From positions 18,704 through 82,703 of the forward strand of contig CAYPJU010000022.1 in NCBI GenBank assembly GCA_964411125.1: a DNA stretch of 64,000 nt, in the 5' to 3' direction. A program made the position numbers and the translations under genes. The notes under the pieces are model-generated. The model was not told the DNA's origin and searched no databases. It saw only the letters and a list, made by a program, of their open reading frames with translations. This document shows, one piece after another, positions 18,801-27,731 of this stretch. Every line of letters starts with the position of its first letter. Position 1 is the first letter of the stretch. The stretch comes from JBFIHF01 sp964411125 (GTDB taxonomy: Bacteria; Myxococcota_A; Bradymonadia; Bradymonadales; Bradymonadaceae).

Positions 18801-19796
18801 GCCGACGCGCTGTCCCCCTCGGAAGGGGACGACGTCGAGGATACCTCGACGGGCGAGATCTGGCGGCGCCTTCCCAGCACGGCCATCCCGACCCCCACCA
18901 TTCTCGCGGAGCGACAGGTGCCGGGGGCAGTCGAGTTTCGTCAGTCGCTCGTCCTGCGCACGCCCCACGAATACGTGTACGGCGTGGCGATCTCGCGCGA
19001 CGCGAAGCAGATTGCGACCTGTGGCGGCGACAACAGCGTCTGCATCTGGTCGCGGGGCGGCGATCTGTTGCACCGCTTTCGGATCGACGACGACGGGCTC
19101 AACAGCGTCGCCTTCTCGTTCGACGGGCGCGCGCTCGTGGCCGGCGGAGACGACCAGCTCGTCCATCTGTGGCTGCTCCCCCCCGAAGGTTCGAGCGCCC
19201 CCGTGCGTCACGCGCCGATGGAGGGGCACAACGGTTGGATCTCTTCGGTTGCGTTCTCCGACGAGGGAAGCTTCGTGCTCACAGGTTCCTACGACGGGAC
19301 GGCCAAGGTGTGGAAGCTGCAGAACGGCAAGTGTGTCCGCACCCTCGAAGGGCACGAAGGACCGGTGTCGGGAGTGGCGCTCGGGCTAGGTCGCGCGCTC
19401 ACCGTCGGTCACGACGGGACGATGCGCGTGTGGAACCAGAAGTGGGCGCAGGTCGATCTCATCGGGGGTCACGACCGCCTCTTGAGCGTCTCTTCGACCG
19501 GGCCGGTCACCGCACTCACGGCGTCCAACGGCGACGTCTTCGTGGTCCGCGACGGTCGCGAAACGGCGCTCCTGAAGCATCGGGGGCAAGCTCGAGGCGT
19601 GCACGTGCGCGGTGACGGCTGTATCTTCACGTGCGGTGAAGACGGCCAGATTCGCGTCTACACCGCGGGGTCCGAGGATCCGAACCAACTGCTCGTCACC
19701 GGCACGAAGACCTGGTGTATCGATGCGTCCCGCGACCTCGCCGCCGTCGGCGCCGACAACGGCAACGTCTACGTCTTCACCGAGGCCGAGAAGTGA
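15862..19796 (+). CDS. Very large WD40-(Glu-Pro)n-WD40 protein, interrupted by an assembly gap
   Basis: I read one gene across the 100-N gap. The 5' part (15862-17769, about 636 aa) ends in Glu-Pro repeats. Beyond the gap a different phase (from 17871) resumes with Glu-Pro repeats and runs 641 aa to 19796. The true gap is therefore not 100 bases modulo three. The N-terminal half has WD40 blades (LASSGRDRTLAIWEF, IASGGMDQGLYSW, VATGSWDNTVGLFD) and the C-terminal half more (IATCGGDNSVCIW, VLTGSYDGTAKVW, LTVGHDGTMRVW). Between them lies a rigid (Pro-Glu)n rod and an acidic disordered region. No signal or membrane segment is seen. Probably a double beta-propeller scaffold; partners unknown. Start ATG 15862 is chosen because homology-like sequence begins there; an upstream GTG (15820) is possible. 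It overlaps the DUF971 gene by GTGA. Confidence 0.82.
17610..17960 (+). repeat. Glu-Pro coding repeat (6-bp units) around an N-gap
   Basis: Repeated cccgag / cccgaa codon pairs encode an uninterrupted Pro-Glu run on both sides of the gap. Alternation of gag and gaa gives an irregular longer period. A Pro-Glu run should form an extended polyproline-like rod. Confidence 0.9.
17770..17869. other. 100-N scaffold gap inside Glu-Pro repeat
   Basis: Exactly 100 N, flanked on both sides by the same Glu-Pro coding repeat. The flanking frames differ in phase, so the real length is unknown and not 100 modulo three. Confidence 0.98.
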
Positions 19797-20143
19797 GTGT
19801 CCCCCATCCGACCGAGATCCGCTGGCTCGAACAGCGCGAAGTGCTCTCGATCCAGTTCTCTGACGATACGCAGAAAGAGTTTCCCGCTGCGTTCCTCCGC
19901 GGATTCTGCCCGTGCGCGCGCTGCCAGGGCCACGGCGCAGGCCCACCGAAGTTCAAGGTGGCGTCGACGCCCGCCGCGACGCGGGTCGAAGACGTCACCC
20001 CCGTGGGGAACTACGCGCTCTGCATCGTCTGGGGCGACGGGCACGACACCGGCATCTTCTCGTTCGCTTCGCTCTATGCGATGAACCCCGACGCGTTCGA
20101 TCCCGACACGCCGGAAGGAACGCCGCTCGAAACCGCCGGATGA
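19793..20143 (+). CDS. DUF971 / GBBH-like N-terminal domain protein
   Basis: The 116-aa protein begins at a GTG overlapping the WD40 stop (GTGA). It matches the small DUF971 domain, also found at the N-terminus of gamma-butyrobetaine hydroxylase: an early IRWLEQREV strand, LRGFCPCARC with a Cys pair, and the closing GIFSF / LYAM segment. In bacteria this domain often stands alone and has been tied to metal or Fe-S cofactor contexts, but its role is unclear. It overlaps the next gene by ATGA, so it is coupled on both sides. Confidence 0.85.
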   Translation: MSVPHPTEIRWLEQREVLSIQFSDDTQKEFPAAFLRGFCPCARCQGHGAGPPKFKVASTPAATRVEDVTPVGNYALCIVWGDGHDTGIFSFASLYAMNPDAFDPDTPEGTPLETAG

Positions 20144-21201
20144 AGCGCGGCATTCTCCCCAACCTCGACTTCGAATACGAGCTCCGCGGCACTGCCGTTC
20201 CCGCCGCCGCGGCATCGCAGCGCCAGCGCTGGAGTCACGTCCTGCGCCTCGTCCCCGGCTGGGAGGAGGCGACCCCAATTGTCGGACGAGGCGACGCCGC
20301 GTTCGACGAGGTCCTGCCGTGGGGAGCGTCCGCCCCGGCTGGTGAGCTCGCGGGCGCCGCCGCGGGTGCATGGCCCGATTCCGGTGTCGTCCGGCGTTGC
20401 AACGACAAGCGATTCAGCCACGAACTGGAGGTCGAGTTCGACGTCGCATTGCCCCGAGCCCGGATCGTCGACGACTTTGCCGGGCTCGACGACGCGGTGT
20501 CGAAGATGCCGCGCTGGGTCGCGAAGCATCCGTTCGGTGTGAGCGGCCGCGATCAGCTGCGGGGCGAGGGGGCGATGGAAGCCGGCGCACGTCGGGGGGC
20601 GACGCGGCTTCTCGCATCGGGGTTCGGGCTCGTCGTCGAGCCGCTCGTTCACGTCACCCACGAATTCTCGCTGCACTTCGACGTGTCGGACGACCTGGTG
20701 CGATTCGTCGGCGCCACGGCACTCCTCACCGATGGGCGAGGGCTTTTTCGGGGAAACGTCGCGCCCCTCCTGGATGTGCCGGCCCCCGTGGTCGAGACGG
20801 CAGGGCAGGCGGCGACGCGCATGCGGCACCTCGGGTATCGGGGTCCGGTGGGCGTAGACGCGCTGCGCGGGACCGTCGAGGGGACGGCACTCGTCCGCCC
20901 CATCATGGAGATCAACGCCCGGTGGACCTTCGGACGTCTGACACTGGAGCTCGTTCGCCGTCTCGGGGCCGAGGGAGTCCGGTGGCACCATCCGTCGCGT
21001 GCGCGAAGGGCCCCCGGCGTTCCACTCCCCGACGACGTCGACCCGGGCGGGCAAAGCGGAACTTCGGTCGAGCTCGTCGAGCCGGTACGGTGGACCCGAG
21101 GGGGATCGGAATGGCCGTCGAGTCAAACCGAGGTTGAGAACCCGTCCGAATCGAGGCATCGTATAGGCGAACCTCTCGGTCCGACACCTTCGGAAAATTG
21201 A
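20140..21201 (+). CDS. ATP-grasp-like protein
   Basis: The 353-aa cytosolic protein's ATG at 20140 overlaps the DUF971 stop. The middle and C-terminal parts resemble an ATP-grasp fold: WVAKHPFGVSGRD looks like the ATP-lid lysine and glycine loop, VVEPLVHVTHEFSLHF the second ATP strand, and VGVDAL with IMEINARWTFG the metal-binding end (Glu and Asn). The N-terminal third would be the pre-ATP-grasp domain. Substrate unknown; carboxylate-amine ligase chemistry is expected for the fold. It closes the coupled WD40-DUF971-ATP-grasp set. The last ~50 residues look disordered. Confidence 0.7.
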   Translation: MKRGILPNLDFEYELRGTAVPAAAASQRQRWSHVLRLVPGWEEATPIVGRGDAAFDEVLPWGASAPAGELAGAAAGAWPDSGVVRRCNDKRFSHELEVEFDVALPRARIVDDFAGLDDAVSKMPRWVAKHPFGVSGRDQLRGEGAMEAGARRGATRLLASGFGLVVEPLVHVTHEFSLHFDVSDDLVRFVGATALLTDGRGLFRGNVAPLLDVPAPVVETAGQAATRMRHLGYRGPVGVDALRGTVEGTALVRPIMEINARWTFGRLTLELVRRLGAEGVRWHHPSRARRAPGVPLPDDVDPGGQSGTSVELVEPVRWTRGGSEWPSSQTEVENPSESRHRIGEPLGPTPSEN

Positions 21202-21301
21202 TGGCCCATGTGAGGTGTGCTACCAAGGAAGACACCCGCATATGTTGCAACTGAACGCCCGGAAGCTACTCTTGAGTTTCGTCGAACATCGAGGTTGATG
21301 A

Positions 21302-23053
21302 ATGTTCAAGCTCGTGATCGAGGATGACGAGGGCAACAAGACAGTCGTCCCCATCATCCGCGACGAAATTTCGATCGGCCGTCAGGACGGAAACACCATC
21401 CGCCTCACGGAGCGGAACGTCTCCCGCAAGCACGCGAAGATCGTTCGTGAAAACGGGTCCGTCTTCATCGAGGACGTCGACGCTCGCTACGGAACCAAGA
21501 AAAACGGCCAAAAGCTGGACGGACGAGCCGAGTTCGACGTCGGCGACGTCTTCAACATCGGAGACTATCGCCTGACTCTGCAGTCGGGAGCGACCGAGAA
21601 GAAGCCGCCCAAGCTCCCCGAGAAACCCGCCACCCCGCCGCCGAAGAAGGCGAAGAACCCGCTGTCGAACCAGCCGACGCAGATCACCTCGCTCTCCGAA
21701 CAGACCGGGCCGAGCGAAGGGACTGAGGTCCTCCCCGCAGATCCCGCAAAGCTCGTCATCGTCTCGTCCAACTTCGCCGGACAGGAATTCCCGCTCGCTC
21801 GCAAGAGCATGGTGATCGGACGCGGGGAAGAGTGCGACATCATCATCGACCATCGAAGCGTCTCCCAGAAGCACGCCAAGATCGTCCGAGAGCAGGGCGG
21901 CGAGTACAAGATCGTCGATCTGAAGTCGAAGAACGGGGTGAAGGTCGGCGGAGAGGAATACCGAGCGGTACACCTGAAGCGCGGCGATATCGTCGAGCTC
22001 GGGCACGTGAAGTTCCGGTTCGTCGAACCCGGCGAGAACTACGTCTTCACGCCACAGCCCATCGACGACGACTTCGATGTGCCGGCCAGCGGAAAGGGGA
22101 AGGGACTCATCGTACTCGGGCTGCTCGTCGTCGCGGTGATCGCCGTCGTCGTCGCCGCGGTCATTCTCCAGCCCTCGGAACCCGCAGACACCGGCCCCGC
22201 CGAGATCGCCACCCAGACCGAACCGCTCGTGGCGCCCGAACCCACCGAAGACCAAGGGAACGCGTCCGCGCGCGTCGAGGAGTATCTCGAGCAAGCGAGG
22301 GCCGAGTACGAAGCCGGCCAGGCGCGAGAGGCCACCACCCGGCTCGAGCTCGCCCGCGATTTCGACGAGGTCACGCCGACTCAGGTCGAGGAGATCGACA
22401 ACCTCCTTTCGAAGGCGCGTCGCGAGAAAGCGCTCCAGGGGTACTTCGAAACGGGGCGCGATCATGTGAATCAAGGACGATATGTCGAGGCGCTGCGCGC
22501 TTTCCAGCGCATTCCGGACGAGCCCCCGTCCCAGGTCTACAAGGTCCTGCAAGAGCAAGGACTTCAGGACAAGGCCGCCGCCGAAGTGCTCGCTGCTGCG
22601 AAGACTCATGTCGACGATCAGGAGATCGCCGAAGCGAAAGAGCTCGCCAACGCCGTCATCAGCTACTACGACGCCACCCACGCCGAAGCGCAGGCGATCC
22701 TCGAGATGGAGGAGCCCCGCCCCGTCGTCGCAGCCGTCGCGCCCCCCAAGAAGAAGACCCCCAGGAAGATTCGCGAGATCTCCGCTCCCCCCGACACCAT
22801 GTCGGCTCCGCAAGAACCCCAGAAGGATCAAGCTCGGGCCGACGAGCTGCAGGGAGAGGCGATGAAGCACTTCATGAACGCGAAATGGGATGACCTCATT
22901 TCGACCTGCAAAGACGCCATGTCGGCCGGGTCCGCGCCCAAATGCAAGCGGCTCGTCGCGATGGGCTACTACAAGAAAGGCGACGCCGACCAGGCGTGCC
23001 GTTGGTTCGCAAAGTCGTCGGATCCACCCCCCGCCGACCTTCAGTGCGAATGA
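21302..23053 (+). CDS. Double-FHA membrane protein with TPR-like C-terminal region
   Basis: The 583-aa protein has two FHA domains: about 18-98 (SIGRQDGN, VSRKHAKIV, YGTKKNG) and 149-242 (VIGRGEECD, VSQKHAKIV, SKNGVKVGG). A transmembrane segment at about 268-291 follows (GLIVLGLLVVAVIAVVVAAV). The C-terminal 290 residues are helical with TPR-like repeats and would lie across the membrane. Both FHA domains keep the Arg and Ser/His phosphothreonine-binding residues. The start follows GAGGTTGATGA. It could relay Ser/Thr phosphorylation, perhaps from the kinase at 33.5-35.7 kb, to the envelope (inference). Confidence 0.9.
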   Translation: MFKLVIEDDEGNKTVVPIIRDEISIGRQDGNTIRLTERNVSRKHAKIVRENGSVFIEDVDARYGTKKNGQKLDGRAEFDVGDVFNIGDYRLTLQSGATEKKPPKLPEKPATPPPKKAKNPLSNQPTQITSLSEQTGPSEGTEVLPADPAKLVIVSSNFAGQEFPLARKSMVIGRGEECDIIIDHRSVSQKHAKIVREQGGEYKIVDLKSKNGVKVGGEEYRAVHLKRGDIVELGHVKFRFVEPGENYVFTPQPIDDDFDVPASGKGKGLIVLGLLVVAVIAVVVAAVILQPSEPADTGPAEIATQTEPLVAPEPTEDQGNASARVEEYLEQARAEYEAGQAREATTRLELARDFDEVTPTQVEEIDNLLSKARREKALQGYFETGRDHVNQGRYVEALRAFQRIPDEPPSQVYKVLQEQGLQDKAAAEVLAAAKTHVDDQEIAEAKELANAVISYYDATHAEAQAILEMEEPRPVVAAVAPPKKKTPRKIREISAPPDTMSAPQEPQKDQARADELQGEAMKHFMNAKWDDLISTCKDAMSAGSAPKCKRLVAMGYYKKGDADQACRWFAKSSDPPPADLQCE

Positions 23054-23074
23054 TCCTCCCGGAAAGGATTTCCC

Positions 23075-24715
23075 ATCGCAAAAGATGCCCATGGTGACCT
23101 GACTGGTCTCAAGGCCAGTCAAAAGAAGGGGCTCGAACGCCTCCACCGCCTCAGAATTCGCGACTCCAACCCCGTCCCGCCAGACTTCGCGACCCGGCTC
23201 ACGTTCCTCTCCGAGGAGCTGAATCGCGTCGTCGCCGTGCTCGTCGACCGACAGAATCAGGTCGAAGAGGTGATGTTGGGTGACGCCGAGCGAGTCTTCC
23301 TCCCTGACATCGGCCGTCAGCGCGTCGGATCCGGGCGCTTCCGTGGACTCCGTCTCATTCGGACGAACCTCGATCGGAACCCGTCCCTGTCGCAGGACGA
23401 CATCGCCGACCTCACCAAACTACAGCTCGATGCGGTCATCACCGTCGGCGTCGGGCCCGGCGGCTACCCCGGCGGGGTGGAGTGGGCTCACCTCCTACCC
23501 GACAACCCGGAGGGGAAGACCCTCGAGAAGCTCCGCGCCAAGAGCCCCGGGGATCTGCAGCTCGATTTCGGCGAGTTCATCGCGGACCTGGAGTCGGAGT
23601 TCCAGCGCAAGGCCGCCGACGTCGTCGAGACGGGCGGAATGCCCGCGATGCTCATTTACGTGACCACGCCGGGAGACCGCGGCGTGCGGACCGAGCTCGA
23701 GGAGATGCAGGAACTCTGCCGGACCGCGGGGGTGTCGATCGTCGAGACCGTCGTCCAGAACCGCACGTCACTCCACCCAAAGTATGCGGTCGGGTCGGGC
23801 AAGCTCGAAGAGATCATACTGCGTGCACTACAGCTCGACGTCGACCTCCTGATCTTCGGGCAGGACCTCACCCCCGCGCAGATGCGGTCGATCACCGACC
23901 GCACCGAGTATCGCGTCATCGACCGCACACAGCTCATCCTCGACATCTTCGCGCAGCATGCGACCTCTTCGGACGGCAAGCTCCAGGTCGAACTCGCACA
24001 GCTCAAGTACAACCTCTCGAGGCTGTCCGGACGCGGCACGCACATGAGTCGCCTCATGGGGGGCATCGGCGGGCGCGGACCGGGCGAGACGAAGCTCGAG
24101 ATCGACCGCCGACGCGCCCGTGACAGGATCGCCCGGCTGGAACGCGATACCAAAAAACTCTCCCAGCAGCGCGAACTTCGCCGAAAACGCCGCGAGTCGA
24201 GCCGAATCCCGATCGTCTCGATCGTCGGGTACACGAACGCCGGGAAGTCGACGCTCCTCAACCAGCTCACTCAATCCGACGTCGTCAGCGAGAACAAGCT
24301 CTTCGCCACGCTGACGCCGACGACTCGTCGCCTGCGCTTCCCCGACGAGCGCGAGGTCGTGTTCACCGATACCGTCGGCTTCATCCACGACCTGCCGCAA
24401 GATCTCGTCGCCGCCTTCAAGGCGACGCTCGAGGAGCTCGAGGAAGCCGATCTGTTGCTGCACCTGGTCGATGTGTCCGACGAACGGTTCGACGACCGCA
24501 TTCGGGCCGTGAACCGAATCCTCGACGAGCTCGGGCTGGGCGACAAAGAACAGCTGGTCGTCTTCAACAAGTCCGACCTCATCCCCGACGTCGAAGCCCA
24601 CAACATTGCGCGCCGCTACGACGGGCTCGCCATCTCGGCGCTCGACCGCCAGACGACGTTGCCGCTGGTCGAAGAACTCGAATCGCGGATCTTCGAGCAG
24701 TCACGCCGGAACTGA
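23075..24715 (+). CDS. hflX: GTPase HflX, ribosome-associated; probable ATC start
   Basis: HflX splits or rescues stalled ribosomes under stress. The G motifs are intact: GYTNAGKST (G1, about 386-394), DTVGF (G3) and NKSD (G4); the glycine-rich GRGPGETKLE linker is also present. The first ATG/GTG/TTG in frame is GTG 23237, but the conserved HflX N-terminus (GDLTGLKASQKKGLERLHRL) lies in frame upstream of it. The frame is open back to 23054 with no standard start. An ATC at 23075 stands six bases after AAGGA, so I placed the start there (546 aa); CTG 23099 is the alternative. It lies 21 bases after the FHA gene. Confidence 0.92.
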   Translation: MAKDAHGDLTGLKASQKKGLERLHRLRIRDSNPVPPDFATRLTFLSEELNRVVAVLVDRQNQVEEVMLGDAERVFLPDIGRQRVGSGRFRGLRLIRTNLDRNPSLSQDDIADLTKLQLDAVITVGVGPGGYPGGVEWAHLLPDNPEGKTLEKLRAKSPGDLQLDFGEFIADLESEFQRKAADVVETGGMPAMLIYVTTPGDRGVRTELEEMQELCRTAGVSIVETVVQNRTSLHPKYAVGSGKLEEIILRALQLDVDLLIFGQDLTPAQMRSITDRTEYRVIDRTQLILDIFAQHATSSDGKLQVELAQLKYNLSRLSGRGTHMSRLMGGIGGRGPGETKLEIDRRRARDRIARLERDTKKLSQQRELRRKRRESSRIPIVSIVGYTNAGKSTLLNQLTQSDVVSENKLFATLTPTTRRLRFPDEREVVFTDTVGFIHDLPQDLVAAFKATLEELEEADLLLHLVDVSDERFDDRIRAVNRILDELGLGDKEQLVVFNKSDLIPDVEAHNIARRYDGLAISALDRQTTLPLVEELESRIFEQSRRN

Positions 24716-24754
24716 GTCCGCGTTGTGATCGACTGAGTTCGGGTTGTGATCGAC
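24713..24754. repeat. Two-copy 21-bp tandem repeat at the hflX stop codon
   Basis: Copies at 24713-24733 and 24734-24754 differ at two positions. Both contain GTTGTGATCGAC, and each begins with TGA, so the hflX stop codon is duplicated. It lies in the 53-base gap between convergent hflX and the M48 gene. Confidence 0.85.
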
Positions 24755-24768
24755 GGTAGGAACGCGGG

Positions 24769-26637
24769 TCAAACGACTCGAATCCCGTTTTTGCGGATCT
24801 TCTTTCCGAGCTTTCGCAGCTCGCTCTCCGACATGTCGACCCAGCGCGAGGCGAACTCCAGCTCCACCTCCACCAGCTCCCCAATCTCCTGCTCGGCGCT
24901 CCTCGTGATCGGGCCCGTCTTTTTCTCGACGGCGAAGACGTAGAGCGGTTCCTCCGGAAAATGCTCGACGTCTTTCTGTGCGACGTCGATCCGAACCCGC
25001 CCCTGCCACGGCGCGAGCGCAGCTTCGAGCCGTGCGCGCGCCTCGGGTGTGAGCGCAGGGGGATGGAACGTGTCGTTTCGCGTGATGAGGGAGCGTTCGA
25101 CGAGCGCGGCGTGCAGGTCCTGCTGAATCCGCTCGTAGCGATCGATCCACGGCTGAGCGTCCGTCCGAATGCCATGTGCGAGGTGATAGCCGATCAGAAC
25201 CTCGCACGCATGGCACGCTCGGTGCGGCTCCGAGTCGTCTGCCGCCGCACGTTCGACCAGCCCCAGCCCCTCGAGCTCGGCATCGTCCAACAACATCTCG
25301 CCCAATTGCAGTGCGGTGTTCACGTCGTCCGGGTGCTCGTCCAGGATCGAGCGACACTCCCGAATCGCGTCCTCCTTCTCGGCCGTGACCGCGAGCAGCG
25401 CCGCGAATTCTTGCCAGTCCCCGAGCTCCAGGGCCCCTCGCTCAGCACGTAATGCGACCAGTTCCTCCAACCGCTGGCGATAGCCGCTGAGAGACTCCTG
25501 GGCCTCCGTCCACGCCTGCTCGGTCTGGGCCAGCCACTGGGCGCTGAACGCATCGAGAACGTCCCGGTACGCGTCCCCTAGATACGCTTCCGCCGCGTTC
25601 CGCTCGACCGGGCGCAGCTCCTCCGCCTCGACCCCGAGCGCGTCGAGCCGTTGCGCCAGCGACGGGTGCACATCGTCGTAGTCTGGCCCCGCTTCGAGCG
25701 CCTTCCGGACGAAGTTCGCTGTCCTCGAGCCGTCCAGCTCCGCGGCGACCCGCTCCAGTTCGTGATAGATCCCCGCCGGCGGTGGCTCCAGGCGCTTGAG
25801 TTTCTCCTGTACGCCGGGCCAGAAGACTTCTCCGTAGTAGCCCGCGACCCCGTTGATACGGCACAGCGCGGCGCCCGCGACCCGGGGGCTCGTGACCGCG
25901 GCAGCCGAGGCGTCCGCCTCGTACTCGTGGCGTCGCGCCAGCACGAACGAATACGCCCCGAAGTACGGAACGAACCAGTCGAAAAATCGACGGTACAAGA
26001 ACGTCATGTTGGTCGTCTGTTCTACGTAGGTCGCGAGCCGATGCCACGTGATGCGCAGTCGATAGATCCACGCCGACGTCTTTCCGTGGTTTCCGGCCAG
26101 GTGCCCGAGCTCGTGCCCTACGACGGAGTCGAACTCTTCCGGCGTCATCGAAGCCATCAGATCGAGCCCGAGCACCAGGTAGTTCTTGTGCCAGCCGAGC
26201 AATCCGAGTCGAGGGATCCCGACGATCGCGGCGTTCAGGTCGCCGACGAGCAGGACGTGGTGAATGCGAGGGCCGTCGAGCCGCTCGCGAATCGCCTCGA
26301 TGCGCTGGAAAAGCTCCGGGAATTCGTCGGCGGTGATCTCGGTCCCCTCCGGCGGAGGATAGTGGACCCAAAGTGCCCGGACGCTGCCGAGAAGCAGGTA
26401 GAACGCGGGGACGCCCGCGACGAACGCGATCTTCGCCGAGGCGACCCCCGGGTGGGCGACGAAGAGTACGACCACTAGCGTGACCGCGAGGAGTCCCGCG
26501 AGGATCAGCGCCCCTACGTACGCGAAGCCGAGCAGCGCGAGGGCGACCACCCTGGCGCGGTACGCAGCCGGGCTCGCCACAGCCGACCGTTCCAGGCGTT
26601 CGATGAGAGCGTCGTGTTCGGCGATCGTCCGGGACAT
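24769..26637 (-). CDS. M48 family membrane metallopeptidase with helical-repeat C-terminus
   Basis: The 622-aa integral-membrane zinc protease has two hydrophobic segments at about 28-62 and 68-90. The zinc motif HELGH is at 175-179 and the third ligand lies in HEYEADASAA, the ExxxD pattern of M48 (HtpX/Ste24 class). The C-terminal ~250 residues are acidic and TPR-like (ALQLGEMLLDDAELEGLGLV). GGAG precedes the ATG at 26637. HtpX-type proteases degrade misfolded membrane proteins; this member is longer than HtpX, so the substrate may differ. The UDG gene is 44 bases upstream on the same strand. Confidence 0.9.
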   Translation of the reverse strand: MSRTIAEHDALIERLERSAVASPAAYRARVVALALLGFAYVGALILAGLLAVTLVVVLFVAHPGVASAKIAFVAGVPAFYLLLGSVRALWVHYPPPEGTEITADEFPELFQRIEAIRERLDGPRIHHVLLVGDLNAAIVGIPRLGLLGWHKNYLVLGLDLMASMTPEEFDSVVGHELGHLAGNHGKTSAWIYRLRITWHRLATYVEQTTNMTFLYRRFFDWFVPYFGAYSFVLARRHEYEADASAAAVTSPRVAGAALCRINGVAGYYGEVFWPGVQEKLKRLEPPPAGIYHELERVAAELDGSRTANFVRKALEAGPDYDDVHPSLAQRLDALGVEAEELRPVERNAAEAYLGDAYRDVLDAFSAQWLAQTEQAWTEAQESLSGYRQRLEELVALRAERGALELGDWQEFAALLAVTAEKEDAIRECRSILDEHPDDVNTALQLGEMLLDDAELEGLGLVERAAADDSEPHRACHACEVLIGYHLAHGIRTDAQPWIDRYERIQQDLHAALVERSLITRNDTFHPPALTPEARARLEAALAPWQGRVRIDVAQKDVEHFPEEPLYVFAVEKKTGPITRSAEQEIGELVEVELEFASRWVDMSESELRKLGKKIRKNGIRVV

Positions 26638-26681
26638 CGGTCACTCCGTTGGGCGCGCCGGCGGCGCGGGGGACACGAGGA

Positions 26682-27629
26682 TCAACGCCGTTCGAGCCCC
26701 AGTTTCTTCATCACCTTTTGCAGATCTTCCCAGGCTGCGCGCTTCCCGCCCTCGTTCCGCAGCAGGTAGGCGGGGTGATACGTCGGCATCAGGTCGATCT
26801 CGCCGAACGTGTGCCACCGTCCCCGGATCTTGCCGAGAGCCCCGTCGTTTCGAGTGAGCGTGTTGCTCGCGAACTTGCCGAGCGCGACGATGACCTCCGG
26901 GTTCACCATCTCGATCTGCTTGCGTAGGAACGGCGCGCAGCGGGCGACCTCCTGCGGCTCCGGATCGCGGTTGTTCGGAGGCCGGCACTTCACCACGTTG
27001 CAGATGTAGACGTCGTCGCGCTTCAGCCCCATCGCCCCGATCATTTTGTCGAGGAGCTGGCCCGCCTTCCCCACGAACGGTTCACCCTGGAGGTCCTCGT
27101 CGCGACCGGGGCCTTCGCCGACGAACATCAACCGGGCGTGCGGGTTTCCGACACCGAAGACGATGTTCTGCCGGTGCTCGCAGAGGCCGCAGCGTGTGCA
27201 GTCTCCGATGTACTCACGCAACATTTCGAGGCGCTTCGCCGGATCGGTCTCGGCGGGGACTTCCGCCTTCTGATTCGGGGCGCTGGGCTGCGCGAAGACC
27301 GGTCGAGGCGCGGCGCCGAAGGAGTCGTTCTTCCAGAGGGCGGCGGTGGCTGGAGCCGCCGCGCTTGCCGGGGGTTCGACTTTCGCGACGGGGGCCTGCA
27401 CAGCGGGCCTGTCCGCCGGGCGAGGCGCTTCCTCGCGTGGTTCCGGAGCAGCGGGCGTCGGCGGAGCCATCGCACGCCGCAACTTCGCCTCTGCCATCTG
27501 AGCCCGCGAACGCTGCGCCGCGACCACTTCCTCGTCAGATGCCGGGACGACCCCCCCGTGAGGGACGGATTGCCACTGAAGGTACTGCCGCAGGTCGCGC
27601 ACGAGCGCATGAAGTTCGGAACGACTCAT
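26682..27629 (-). CDS. Uracil-DNA glycosylase, family 4 (Fe-S type)
   Basis: DNA-repair enzyme that excises uracil. The catalytic domain (about residues 130-315) has motif A GEGPGRDED, the motif B region (MPTYHPAYLL) and four cysteines for a [4Fe-4S] cluster (CTRCGLC, CNVVKC and ARCAPFL regions). The N-terminal ~125 residues are Ala/Pro-rich and disordered after a short helix, an extension common in delta-group members. I chose ATG 27629 (MSRSELHALVRDLRQYLQ); an ATG four codons upstream is possible. It is divergent from the TSP3 lipoprotein gene. Confidence 0.92.
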   Translation of the reverse strand: MSRSELHALVRDLRQYLQWQSVPHGGVVPASDEEVVAAQRSRAQMAEAKLRRAMAPPTPAAPEPREEAPRPADRPAVQAPVAKVEPPASAAAPATAALWKNDSFGAAPRPVFAQPSAPNQKAEVPAETDPAKRLEMLREYIGDCTRCGLCEHRQNIVFGVGNPHARLMFVGEGPGRDEDLQGEPFVGKAGQLLDKMIGAMGLKRDDVYICNVVKCRPPNNRDPEPQEVARCAPFLRKQIEMVNPEVIVALGKFASNTLTRNDGALGKIRGRWHTFGEIDLMPTYHPAYLLRNEGGKRAAWEDLQKVMKKLGLERR

Positions 27630-27731
27630 CACCCGAAACATACCACGGGGCGAGGGGAGCGTCGCGGGTGGAACGTTTCGACCGTGCCCGCTTCGGTGGT
27701 ACGATGCCATCGTTCCGCACAAGGTCCGCTG

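Noticed and set aside
21266..23146. 626-codon minus-strand frame
   Set aside because: Antisense to the double-FHA protein, whose domains are unmistakable.
27138..27731. Upstream extension of the TSP3 lipoprotein frame
   Set aside because: Antisense to the UDG gene, and it would bury the signal peptide.
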